DNA of 64,000 nt from Alkalibacterium olivapovliticus (GTDB taxonomy: Bacteria > Bacillota > Bacilli > Lactobacillales > Carnobacteriaceae_A): NCBI RefSeq assembly GCF_003003275.1, contig NZ_PVTO01000006.1, positions 1 to 64,000 on the forward strand, in the 5' to 3' direction. Of the stretch, positions 17,092 to 24,903 are shown piece by piece; positions within the stretch are counted from its first letter, which is position 1, and each line of letters starts with the position of its first letter. The translations under genes and the position numbers were made by a program. Below the pieces are notes generated by a model. The model searched no databases. It saw nothing but the letters and a program-made list of their open reading frames with translations, and was not told the DNA's origin.

Positions 17092-18237
17092 ATGGCAGAA
17101 GTGAAACTGAGGCAAGTCACTAAACGATATGATGAAGACACTGTCGCAGTCAAACCATTGGATTTGGATATCAAAGATAAAGAATTCATCGTATTCGTCG
17201 GTCCTTCCGGCTGCGGTAAGTCAACGACACTCAGAATGATAGCTGGCCTTGAACGGATTTCTGATGGAGGCTTGTATATCGGACGAGATATTGTCAATCA
17301 TCTGGCACCTAAAGACCGGGATATCGCAATGGTCTTTCAGAACTATGCCTTGTATCCAAACATGACAATATATGACAATATCGGTTTCTCTCTAAAAATG
17401 AAGAAAATAAAAAAAAGTGAACGTGACGAACGGGTTCGGGAAGCAGCGGGAATTTTAGGGTTATCAGATTTTCTGGATAGAAAACCAGCCTCTCTTTCCG
17501 GTGGGCAGCGCCAGCGTGTTGCTCTAGGAAGAGCCATGGTCCGTAACCCCAAAGTCTTTCTACTGGATGAACCCTTGTCCAATCTGGATGCAAAGCTGAG
17601 AGTCGCTATGCGGGCCGAAATCGTCAAGCTGCATCGGAAACTGGAAACTACCTTTGTTTACGTGACACACGATCAGACAGAAGCTATGACCATGGGAGAC
17701 CGGATCGCTGTTTTGAATGACGGTTATTTAGAACAAATTGATACGCCCTTCAATGTGTATGAATACCCGGAAACCAAGTTTGTAGCTGAGTTTATTGGCA
17801 GTCCGCAGATGAATGTATTTGAAACGGAACTAAGAGGGAACACCATTAAATTGAATAATAAGTCAACACGGCTGGGTAATGGCGTAACGAGTCGATTAGG
17901 ACTACAGCTCAGTGAGCAGGCTCAAACCGTGTACGCAGGCATTCGACCGGAAGCCTTTCAGCTGGTAGATGAAGCTGATGCAGATACAATCAGTGTTGTT
18001 GTCGAAAATGTGGAGAATATGGGAAGAGATACCTATATTTCCGTTTCGATAGCTGAGAGAGAGATCCCGTTGATTGCACGTATTCCATCCGAAAGCACCG
18101 TTATGATTGGGGACACTGTCCAGTTGAAAGTTGACGGGAATAAATGGCATGTATTTGATCGACAGACGGAGCGTTCACTTTTGCGTTCACCTTTTAAAGC
18201 CTTCAGCCAAAGGAGAGAGGAGAGTCTCATATCTTGA
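17092..18237 (+). CDS. ugpC: ABC transporter ATP-binding protein, UgpC/MsmK-like
   Basis: ATPase of the importer, 381 residues. Walker A is GPSGCGKS (37-44), the ABC signature LSGGQ (135-139), Walker B FLLDEP (156-161) and the switch His lies in THDQTEAMTMGD (about 193). The C-terminal third is the OB-fold/TOBE regulatory domain found in MalK, UgpC and MsmK. Enzymes of this class can energise more than one sugar ABC system, which matters because the maltodextrin binding protein at the right end of the window has no ATPase in view. The gene overlaps the next by four bases. Confidence 0.92.
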   Translation: MAEVKLRQVTKRYDEDTVAVKPLDLDIKDKEFIVFVGPSGCGKSTTLRMIAGLERISDGGLYIGRDIVNHLAPKDRDIAMVFQNYALYPNMTIYDNIGFSLKMKKIKKSERDERVREAAGILGLSDFLDRKPASLSGGQRQRVALGRAMVRNPKVFLLDEPLSNLDAKLRVAMRAEIVKLHRKLETTFVYVTHDQTEAMTMGDRIAVLNDGYLEQIDTPFNVYEYPETKFVAEFIGSPQMNVFETELRGNTIKLNNKSTRLGNGVTSRLGLQLSEQAQTVYAGIRPEAFQLVDEADADTISVVVENVENMGRDTYISVSIAEREIPLIARIPSESTVMIGDTVQLKVDGNKWHVFDRQTERSLLRSPFKAFSQRREESLIS

Positions 18238-18974
18238 AAACTTTAAATCTCGCGCATAGAGGATTCAGCAGTCAGTACCCGGAGAATACGATGATTGCAT
18301 TTGAACAGGCTTATCAGGCAGGTGCAGACGGTCTGGAGCTTGATGTACAACTCACAAGAGATGGCGAAGTCGTTATTTTCCATGACAAGATGATTGACCG
18401 GATGACAAATGGATCAGGTACCCTATCAGATTTGACGCTGAGAGACATTAAGTGGGTTTCGATAGATGGGTTGATGCAGGATGGGTTGCCCAGGCAGAAA
18501 ATTCCTACACTGGAAGAGTATTTAAGCTGGGTACACGATAAAGACTTTTTGACTAATATTGAACTGAAAACCCCAACTGGCGAAGATATCAGACTTGAGC
18601 GTAAAGTGCTGGATCTTGTTTCTCATTATGGAGTAGAGGACAGAATCATTATCTCTTCTTTTCACCGACTAAACATGGCTCGTGTGAAAAAACTGCGACC
18701 AGCCATTCAGACGGGGTTGCTTGTTCCGGGATGCAATGACCACATTCTTAAGTTAACGAAAGAACTGGGAATGGACTACATTCATCCACACGCACTGAGC
18801 TTGGATGAAACACTTATCGAGCATGCCCATCACTTTGAATTGGGTGTCAACACCTGGACAGTCAATGAACTGGCCGATCTGGAAAAAGTAGCCATTGATG
18901 GCATTCACGCTGTCATAACCGATTTCCCCGACCGATTGAAACTAGTTCAAGACAAACGCATCAAAGTACTCTAA
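18234..18974 (+). CDS. ugpQ: Glycerophosphodiester phosphodiesterase UgpQ
   Basis: Cytoplasmic GDPD enzyme, 246 residues, last gene of the ugp-type operon. The TTG start shares TTGA with the stop of the ATPase gene and is preceded by AGGAGAG, so translation is coupled. Active-site residues are His8-Arg9 (LAHRGFS), Glu35 and Asp37 (LELDVQL) and His50 (IFHDKMIDR). It would cleave imported glycerophosphodiesters to glycerol-3-phosphate, feeding phospholipid synthesis or glycolysis. Its co-transcription is the best evidence for the transporter's substrate. It is a close paralog of the enzyme at 11185-11925. Confidence 0.93.
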   Translation: MKTLNLAHRGFSSQYPENTMIAFEQAYQAGADGLELDVQLTRDGEVVIFHDKMIDRMTNGSGTLSDLTLRDIKWVSIDGLMQDGLPRQKIPTLEEYLSWVHDKDFLTNIELKTPTGEDIRLERKVLDLVSHYGVEDRIIISSFHRLNMARVKKLRPAIQTGLLVPGCNDHILKLTKELGMDYIHPHALSLDETLIEHAHHFELGVNTWTVNELADLEKVAIDGIHAVITDFPDRLKLVQDKRIKVL

Positions 18975-19152
18975 ATTTATCCCCCCTAATTCAAGCAGTG
19001 AAGCGTCCTTGACATGCGCTTTGCTGCTTTTTAATGTGATTTGAAGTTTGAACGGGTGTTTGCTTTGTTGGAAAAACCTGTTATGATAGAAAGTGTGTAC
19101 TTATCTTAAACACAGGAAATAAGTAAAGTAATGACATAGGAGTGGTGTTTAC

Positions 19153-19836
19153 ATGATACATAAACAATTAGTAACGGGCATGATGGCGTTCATTTTTCTG
19201 CTGACTGGATGTGAATTACTGGGAGACGCCTCTGTAAATACAGACAACATACCAGGACCAGACGATTTGCCGCTGGATACCGTTTATATTGAGGTGAATG
19301 ACAATATCCCATTCTTTACCAATGAAGAGTTAGAGGTCAGTGAACCGTTCCATACATATGCGCCTCTGGATGATTTGGGACGTGTAGGAGTTGCAGACGC
19401 CTTGCTGGATATCGACTTAATGCCAGCCGAACAGAGAGGATCAATCGGGCATATCGAACCGACCGGATGGATTCAAGGAAATTATGAAATTGTCTCAGGA
19501 AACTGGCTCTACAACCGCAGCCACCTTATTGGACATCAGATGACGGGCTACGACGGCCGTGACAATCTGATGACTGGCACACGTCAGTTTAATGTCGAAG
19601 GCATGCTGCCATTTGAAAACTTCGTTGCTAATGTCGTTGAAGACAGAGAGATGCAAGTCCGTTACCGCATCACACCGCTGTTTGAGGAGGACAATCTTTT
19701 ATCACACGGCATTTTGATGGAAGGCTTCTCTGTCGATGATGACGGCGAAACACTGACCTTTAATGTCTTCGTTCCGAATCAGCAGGACGGGATTGAACTG
19801 GATTATGAAACAGGGGACCATGAATTGATAGAGTAA
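19153..19836 (+). CDS. DNA/RNA non-specific endonuclease lipoprotein (EndA-like)
   Basis: A 227-residue surface nuclease of the DNA-entry nuclease type. The lipobox LLTGC (Cys20) should tether it outside the membrane. The beta-beta-alpha-metal active site is visible as YNRSHLIGHQMTG (about 120-132, general-base His124 in place of the classical DRGH) and NLMTGTRQFNVEGM with the metal-binding Asn147. Known EndA enzymes degrade extracellular DNA during uptake or for nutrition. No competence genes are adjacent, so its role is more likely DNA scavenging or defence against extracellular DNA. The ATG is preceded by AGGAGTGG. Confidence 0.88.
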   Translation: MIHKQLVTGMMAFIFLLTGCELLGDASVNTDNIPGPDDLPLDTVYIEVNDNIPFFTNEELEVSEPFHTYAPLDDLGRVGVADALLDIDLMPAEQRGSIGHIEPTGWIQGNYEIVSGNWLYNRSHLIGHQMTGYDGRDNLMTGTRQFNVEGMLPFENFVANVVEDREMQVRYRITPLFEEDNLLSHGILMEGFSVDDDGETLTFNVFVPNQQDGIELDYETGDHELIE

Positions 19837-19877
19837 AAAAAGCAAACATCTCTTAAAAGAGCATGTTTGCTTTTTTC
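19835..19877. terminator. Bidirectional terminator
   Basis: AAAAAGCAAACAT pairs with ATGTTTGCTTTTT around a short loop, with A- and T-runs on either side. It separates the convergent nuclease gene and the 129-residue membrane protein gene. Confidence 0.85.
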
Positions 19878-19881
19878 ATAA

Positions 19882-20271
19882 TTAAGGTGCTGATTTTTCA
19901 TTTACCTTTTTTAATTTGTATGAATCAACTGACCTAAGTAAAATAAAGAAAAGGATGATTGCCAGAGAGAGACTGAAAATTCTGGCAGTGCCATCATAGA
20001 GAGTAGCCAATGGGACAAACGCTAGTGCCAAACCTAGTAGCCAAAGCATGGCTGGACCATTGGTAATTTCGATATAATCACCATCATTTACTATAAGAGT
20101 GTTGCTTTTACCGTTAAGCTGCTTTATCTGAAGTTCTGATTGTTCCTTTGGCAAAGTGATTTCTTTTTCTTCCCCTTGTACGATCTTCGTGACTTGTTCA
20201 TCGTTTACCCAAATTTTAAATTTAAGCAAGGCTCCAGCCACTTCAGTATTGCGTTTCAATGTAATCGCCAT
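19882..20271 (-). CDS. Membrane protein with N-terminal beta-rich domain
   Basis: A 129-residue protein. Residues 1-65 look like a soluble beta-sandwich (alternating polar and hydrophobic, with KFKIWVNDEQVTKI and GEEKEITLPKEQSELQIKQ), and residues about 72-110 hold two membrane helices, followed by a short basic tail. I know similar small Firmicutes proteins only as hypothetical. The ATG lacks a strong ribosome site. It is convergent with the nuclease gene. Confidence 0.6.
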   Translation of the reverse strand: MAITLKRNTEVAGALLKFKIWVNDEQVTKIVQGEEKEITLPKEQSELQIKQLNGKSNTLIVNDGDYIEITNGPAMLWLLGLALAFVPLATLYDGTARIFSLSLAIILFFILLRSVDSYKLKKVNEKSAP

Positions 20272-20339
20272 TTCTGAACCTACTCGTTATAAATAAGTGT
20301 AACATATAGAGGAAGAATCATCAGGGGCTACGGACAAGA

Positions 20340-20378
20340 AAAACGGCTCGCCTTCCTAAGAATAGAAGACGAGCCGCA
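20340..20378 (-). terminator. Minus-strand terminator next to the insertion sequence
   Basis: CGGCTCG (20344-20350) pairs with CGAGCCG (20370-20376); on the minus strand it is followed by TTTTTC. Lying about 85 bases outside the IS end, it would stop transcripts coming out of the transposase gene before the neighbouring membrane protein gene. Confidence 0.7.
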
Positions 20379-20453
20379 TAATGTGTTTTCTAAAAAGTGT
20401 ACCCATTTCTTATTACTATTATATCATACAAAAAAGACGATTATCAGACTGCC

Positions 20454-20462
20454 ATTTCAAAC
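20454..20462. repeat. Target site duplication, left copy
   Basis: ATTTCAAAC, identical to 22096-22104 on the other side of the insertion sequence. Nine bases is the duplication size I know for this IS family. Confidence 0.88.
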
Positions 20463-22095
20463 GTATGTGTAAAGTTATTGTCGGAAATATATTCTAGAAA
20501 TTTAAAAACGCTGATTTTAGTTTTTATTTTTTACTAGCTTTTTGCTCTTCGAGCTTTTAAAAGGAAGGGTGGAGACCTTTCTATTTAAACAATTTTACTA
20601 ACTGCCCCATCGGACTTGAAGAAGAGCTGTAATTGGCTATTTTGCCCATTTTAACACCGATAGAAGGGGTATGTCTTCCTTTCTTTAATACCGCTCTTAC
20701 AGCGCCTTTAAACTCCGGCTGGAGTTCTGCTAAAAAGTCAGGGATTCTGTCTGTTAATGCTTTAAGATACGTCCCATTTTTTCGGGCAGAGATTATCGCA
20801 GCCACATTGCCCGCGCCTTTAGCGGAAAACCCTCGTCCTTGTCGCTTCATGCGATAACTGTAAGGTCGATGGTTACTTTCACAAATGCCCAGTCCTTTAC
20901 TTACAGGTAAATCCCTCAGAGTCATTGGTTTTAGGCTGTCCCAATTCCTATGTAGGTAAGCTTTTAATTTATTGAGTCCTTCCAGATACTCTGATGCTTT
21001 TTCATCATTAAAATTGATGCGACTTTCAGCTGTGGTTAGACAAACGTCGACTAAATCATGATCATAAGCTCGCACAGCTGCCCTCGTTTTCTTTTCCATC
21101 TCTTTATCAAAATGCATACGCTGTTTGATCTTCTCATTGACATGATACGTATCTCTAAAGTGTTCATGTCGTTGGCATTGTCCAATTATTTGGTGAAATC
21201 TATCCTTCCCATAACCACTGCCTCCGTCACTATTTGAAATGACAATAGTTTCCCGAATATCATAGGTCTTTTCTAGCCATAGGCTAGTTCGCTTGAATGC
21301 CTCTTCACTTGAGACAGTGCTTTCAAACAGTTGGGAATTTTTGAGGACAGGTCGCTTTTGTTTGCCTTTATATTCGACCCCTTCATGGAACTGAACACGA
21401 TGAATTTCGGGACGCTTCTTTTCCCTGCCTTTTGTAAGCATTAAACCGTCACCTTCAATAAACAAAACAGGAACCTTTTTCTTATCCTTTTGGGGCGTTT
21501 CGTCTTGAAGAGGGATTTCCTCTGTCCACTCTTGAATAGCGCCTCCGATTTTTTGGGTGATCGTATGAATACTGGTATGACTTAACGAAAAGTTTGTTAA
21601 GAGATTAATGGCATCCGCTGCTTTTCTATAGGCACCGTCAGAAGCCAGTTGAGCTACTTTCATTTCCACCAGTGGAGACTGTCGAATCCTTGGTTTCAAG
21701 CCTATGGCTTTATCAAAAGGGATCACACTTTTCTCGCCTGCTTTTTTCATGCGATGTCGTATGATTTCAACAATTCCGAAGGATAATTGAAGGGTTCGAC
21801 AGGGAACACTATCTATTTCAAACCCCTGTTGTTTATACTCGTGAACCAGTTCTAAGTCAACCTGTTTAAACGCAGACTGAAGCAACTCTTGTATTACGTT
21901 CTGGAAGAATGTTTCTAAAGCTATTTCTGTTTCTAAAAGTGTGGTTGAATCCTTTAATAGTTTAGCGATATCTGTTATAATTTCATGCATAAGAAGACCT
22001 CTTTCTCTAGCGTTGTCGTTATCTCTAGATTAAGGGTCTTCTTTCTTTTTGTCTAGATAGACTGTTTCCCCTACCGACATTTATTTTACACATAG
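20463..22095 (-). mobile_element. Complete ISLre2-family insertion sequence
   Basis: A 1633-base element containing one transposase gene. The terminal inverted repeats are TATGTGTAAAGTTATTGTCGG (20464-20484) and the complement of TATGTGTAAAATAAATGTCGG (22074-22094), matching at 18 of 21 positions. The 9-base target duplication ATTTCAAAC flanks it exactly at 20454-20462 and 22096-22104. Intact gene, intact ends and perfect target duplication indicate a recent insertion, between a membrane protein gene and grpB. Confidence 0.9.
20581..21990 (-). CDS. ISLre2 family transposase (UPF0236)
   Basis: A full-length 469-residue transposase. The order of blocks is that of ISLre2/UPF0236 proteins: N-terminal helical region with LSFGIVEIIRHRMKK, RQSPLVEMKVAQLASDGAYRKAA with helix-turn-helix character, then the catalytic part with VLFIEGDGLML and IVISNSDGGSGYG carrying acidic residues, a His-Cys-like QCQRHEHFRDTYHVNEKI block, and GICESNHRPYSYRMKRQGRGFS near the end. 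No stop or frameshift interrupts it. The ATG at 21990 is preceded by AAAGAGGTC. It should catalyse cut-and-paste movement of its element. Confidence 0.92.
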   Translation of the reverse strand: MHEIITDIAKLLKDSTTLLETEIALETFFQNVIQELLQSAFKQVDLELVHEYKQQGFEIDSVPCRTLQLSFGIVEIIRHRMKKAGEKSVIPFDKAIGLKPRIRQSPLVEMKVAQLASDGAYRKAADAINLLTNFSLSHTSIHTITQKIGGAIQEWTEEIPLQDETPQKDKKKVPVLFIEGDGLMLTKGREKKRPEIHRVQFHEGVEYKGKQKRPVLKNSQLFESTVSSEEAFKRTSLWLEKTYDIRETIVISNSDGGSGYGKDRFHQIIGQCQRHEHFRDTYHVNEKIKQRMHFDKEMEKKTRAAVRAYDHDLVDVCLTTAESRINFNDEKASEYLEGLNKLKAYLHRNWDSLKPMTLRDLPVSKGLGICESNHRPYSYRMKRQGRGFSAKGAGNVAAIISARKNGTYLKALTDRIPDFLAELQPEFKGAVRAVLKKGRHTPSIGVKMGKIANYSSSSSPMGQLVKLFK

Positions 22096-22104
22096 ATTTC
22101 AAAC
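22096..22104. repeat. Target site duplication, right copy
   Basis: ATTTCAAAC, identical to 20454-20462; see the insertion sequence entry. Confidence 0.88.
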
Positions 22105-22151
22105 ATCAGCAGGCTATACTTAAGATATCCAGATAAGGAGAGTGTTTAAAT

Positions 22152-22688
22152 ATGGGACTTGGTTTGAAACGAAATGAAGTTAGATTAGTATCCCATGATG
22201 CAACGTGGGGTAAGCTGTTCCAGGAAACGAAAAAAGATTTAGTGGAAAACACTGAGTTTAAAGAACACCAAATCGAGCATATCGGAAGTACAGCGATTAA
22301 AGATATTCAAGCTAAACCGATACTGGATATGCTGGTTGGCGTTCAGTCTATGGACAGGGATCTTACTCCGCTGGAAAAAGAATTGAGAAGCTGTGGGTTC
22401 TACCGCCTTAAAGTAGAAAAAGAAAATGAAGTGGTCTTTGCTAAATTTACAGATAAGACCTTTGAAGTTAAAACCCAGTATATTCATTTAACTCCCTATC
22501 AAGGAGAGCTCTGGAATAACCTGATTTATTATAGAGATTATCTAAATGAGAACGAAGCAGCTAGAAAAGAATACGAACAATTAAAAGTTGGCTTTGCCTC
22601 TAAACAGAACGAGGGGATAGAGGCGTATACTGATATGAAAGAAACTTTTGTGAAGGCAGTATTAGCTACTAGAGAAAAAGATGCTTAA
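22152..22688 (+). CDS. GrpB/UPF0157 family nucleotidyltransferase-fold protein
   Basis: A 178-residue cytoplasmic protein of the GrpB (UPF0157) family, related to the nucleotidyltransferase superfamily. The diagnostic block EHIGSTAIKDIQAKPILDMLVGV spans about residues 36-58, and FEVKTQYIHLTPYQGELWNN and NYL-type FRDYLNENEAARKEYEQLK complete the usual pattern. The biochemical role is not established. The ATG follows AAGGAGAG. The insertion sequence ends 56 bases upstream, and TATACT at about 22115 may supply the promoter. Confidence 0.85.
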   Translation: MGLGLKRNEVRLVSHDATWGKLFQETKKDLVENTEFKEHQIEHIGSTAIKDIQAKPILDMLVGVQSMDRDLTPLEKELRSCGFYRLKVEKENEVVFAKFTDKTFEVKTQYIHLTPYQGELWNNLIYYRDYLNENEAARKEYEQLKVGFASKQNEGIEAYTDMKETFVKAVLATREKDA

Positions 22689-22728
22689 TGGTATACTAAT
22701 GAAAAATGAATAGTGAAGGATGAGGCGC

Positions 22729-23187
22729 ATGAAAAGTCTAGGAACAAGTTTGTCAGATACATTGAGATCCTCTTTGAAGCTATCGATTGCGGACTATATT
22801 CAACGTGAATTTATGACAACCCAATCGATTGATGAAGTTCTCGGTCATTTAGAAGTACTTCAAGACACAATTGGAAAAGTTCCTGAGGGGATGGAGTCTG
22901 AGTATATTGTGCAAGTTGAACAACACGAAGAATTAGATGAGGGGAAAATGTACTTTGGATTATCCCTAAAAAAGGCTGAAGATGACGCATTATACGCCAT
23001 TTCATTTGTTCCATTCGACGAGCTATTTCGTTATGCCGTTACAGGTTATGAAGAAAATGCCAAAGTCGTAGGGGATATCATATGGGATGTGACATTTGAT
23101 GGCTGGACTCAGGAGCAGCAAGCTGAACGCATCGACGACTTTCAAGAGCGTATCGATAGTGAAGATGGCGAAGTCGACCTGTTCTGA
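22729..23187 (+). CDS. Acidic hypothetical protein, DUF6557-like
   Basis: A 152-residue cytoplasmic protein from the ATG at 22729, three bases after AAGGATGAGG; another in-frame ATG lies three codons upstream. The C-terminal half carries FVPFDELFRYAVTGY and GDIIWDVTFDGWTQEQ, a pattern I associate with DUF6557 proteins (W-x-V/M-T-F-x-G-F/W), but the match is by eye and tentative. It is rich in Glu and Asp, ending EDGEVDLF. No enzymatic motif. It may be co-transcribed with grpB, 40 bases upstream. Confidence 0.65.
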   Translation: MKSLGTSLSDTLRSSLKLSIADYIQREFMTTQSIDEVLGHLEVLQDTIGKVPEGMESEYIVQVEQHEELDEGKMYFGLSLKKAEDDALYAISFVPFDELFRYAVTGYEENAKVVGDIIWDVTFDGWTQEQQAERIDDFQERIDSEDGEVDLF

Positions 23188-23203
23188 AAAAAAGTAGTGG
23201 ATA

Positions 23204-23695
23204 CTACAAGTCTCGCTTCATAGTCCAGGACCCACCGTCATCTTCGTAGACTTTTTCGAATCCGGCTTTTTCATATAGCTGTAATGCCAGTTTATTATGT
23301 GGATTAACACTTAATGATAGTGCTGGGTAGCCTTTGGTGTGGGCTAAAGTTACCATTTCAGAGAGCAGATGTTTCCCGATTCCCTGACCTCTATAGTCGG
23401 TAGCGATGGCCATGCCTAGTTCAGGTGTTTCGTCATCAATGTATCCATATCCGGGATTAGTTGAATTAAAGACCCTTATCCAAACAGCTCCTAGTGGGTT
23501 ATTCTGTTCATCTTTAGCGATCAAAGCATGATCATCAGGATTCCCCCAATTCTTTAAGTATTTCTCGATGGCTGGTTCTTTGAGTATACCCTGACTAAAA
23601 GCCTGCTCTCCTATGGGCACGTATAAAGACTGATACAGCATTTCCCATAGGAAAGCTGCCTCTTTGTTCTCAACGGGTTTGATGGAATAATTCAC
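23204..23695 (-). CDS. GNAT family N-acetyltransferase
   Basis: A 163-residue acetyltransferase. The acetyl-CoA loop YRGQGIGKHL is at about residues 101-110 after the strand PELGMAIATD, and LSVNPHNKLALQLYEKAGF is the conserved C-terminal block of RimI-type GNATs. The N-terminal FLWEMLYQSLYVP segment resembles a subgroup of Firmicutes GNATs of unknown substrate. The ATG follows TAGGAGGATCC. It is convergent with the preceding gene. Confidence 0.85.
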   Translation of the reverse strand: MNYSIKPVENKEAAFLWEMLYQSLYVPIGEQAFSQGILKEPAIEKYLKNWGNPDDHALIAKDEQNNPLGAVWIRVFNSTNPGYGYIDDETPELGMAIATDYRGQGIGKHLLSEMVTLAHTKGYPALSLSVNPHNKLALQLYEKAGFEKVYEDDGGSWTMKRDL

Positions 23696-23862
23696 AGAGG
23701 ATCCTCCTAAAGTAGTCTTATTAATTAATTCTACCTCTTTTGATTAATAAAATGCACTTAAACCAGAAAAAAAATGCCCGGAACACTTAGTAAAGGTACA
23801 CTAATCTTATAAGACTCGTTAGACGTTTACACGACATCAGAAAATAATCAGGAGGTCATTCG

Positions 23863-24762
23863 GTGAAAACAATGCTACTAGCTATGATGGTTTTAGTCAT
23901 GACAGGCTGCGCGAACGAAGCTGCCAATACTACATATGATGAGCCTGAAGAATTAACAGATAATGAAGAAATTGCGAATGAAGGGCAGATTAATGATGAC
24001 GCTGATGAATCAGAAGAGGATGAGGCAGCTGGAGAATCAGCTCCTGATTATGAGCAATTAAAACAGAAGGTTGTTGAACAATTTGAAATGGCATCTCCAA
24101 CAGTCTGGGGAGAAAATATAGACGGAGTCGTCACTGAACTTAACACTGATGATAAAGTCGTGGCCTTAACTTTTGATGCATGTGACGGCACGCCGGACTC
24201 TTATGATGAAGAGCTGATCGATTTCCTGATTGAAGAGCAAATACCGGCAACCTTATTCATCAACGCCCAATGGATCGAAGAAAATAGGGAGGTTTTTACT
24301 GAGTTAGCTGATAATCCACTTTTTGAAATAGCCAATCATGGTTACTATCATAAGCCCCTATCAGTATCGGGAGAATCCGCATATGGAATCATGGGAACGG
24401 AAAATGTGGAAGACGTATTTGATGAAATCTATAAAAATCAAGAGCTTATTAAAGAAATAACAAATGAGACCCCTCAATACTTCAGATCCGGAACGGCTTA
24501 TTATGACGATGTTGCAGTAGACATTATTGAGGAACTAGGATTAACTGCTGTGAACTATAATGTCTTAGGTGATGCAGGTGGGACTTTTAATGAAAGTCAA
24601 ATCGTCCAAGCTTTTGGATCAGCTCAAGAAGGTTCCATCTTTTTATTTCATATGAACAAGCCACATTCAGACATCAGTAATGGAGTAAAAGAAGGCGTCC
24701 AGATGTTAAGAGAAGAAGGATATGAGTTTGTACAGCTTGGAGAATATGATGCTCATTTTTGA
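23863..24762 (+). CDS. Polysaccharide deacetylase lipoprotein
   Basis: A 299-residue surface enzyme with a carbohydrate esterase family 4 (NodB) domain. The lipobox VMTGC puts the lipidated Cys at residue 16, followed by a very acidic linker to about residue 65. The metal and catalytic residues are seen in LTFDACDGTPDS (Asp105 and Asp108, a variant of the usual TFDDG) and ANHGYYHKP (His159, His163); SIFLFHMNKPH near the end matches motif 5. Likely removes N-acetyl groups from peptidoglycan or a wall polysaccharide; the extra residue in TFDACDG is shared with a subgroup of outer-surface NodB proteins. The GTG follows AGGAGG. Confidence 0.88.
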   Translation: MKTMLLAMMVLVMTGCANEAANTTYDEPEELTDNEEIANEGQINDDADESEEDEAAGESAPDYEQLKQKVVEQFEMASPTVWGENIDGVVTELNTDDKVVALTFDACDGTPDSYDEELIDFLIEEQIPATLFINAQWIEENREVFTELADNPLFEIANHGYYHKPLSVSGESAYGIMGTENVEDVFDEIYKNQELIKEITNETPQYFRSGTAYYDDVAVDIIEELGLTAVNYNVLGDAGGTFNESQIVQAFGSAQEGSIFLFHMNKPHSDISNGVKEGVQMLREEGYEFVQLGEYDAHF

Positions 24763-24800
24763 GTAACAGTATAGCTAGTGAGTGGACATATGCGTGTTAA

Positions 24801-24847
24801 AAAACATCTAGTCAGGCAATTGAACTGCTGACTAGATGTTTTTTTTA
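24801..24847 (+). terminator. Terminator of the deacetylase gene
   Basis: AACATCTAGTCAG (24803-24815) pairs perfectly with CTGACTAGATGTT (24828-24840), followed by nine T residues. Confidence 0.92.
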
Positions 24848-24903
24848 ATATCAAATGGTGCACTTAATTCAAATGGGATTTAAAAATTATAGAAAGGCTA
24901 CTC

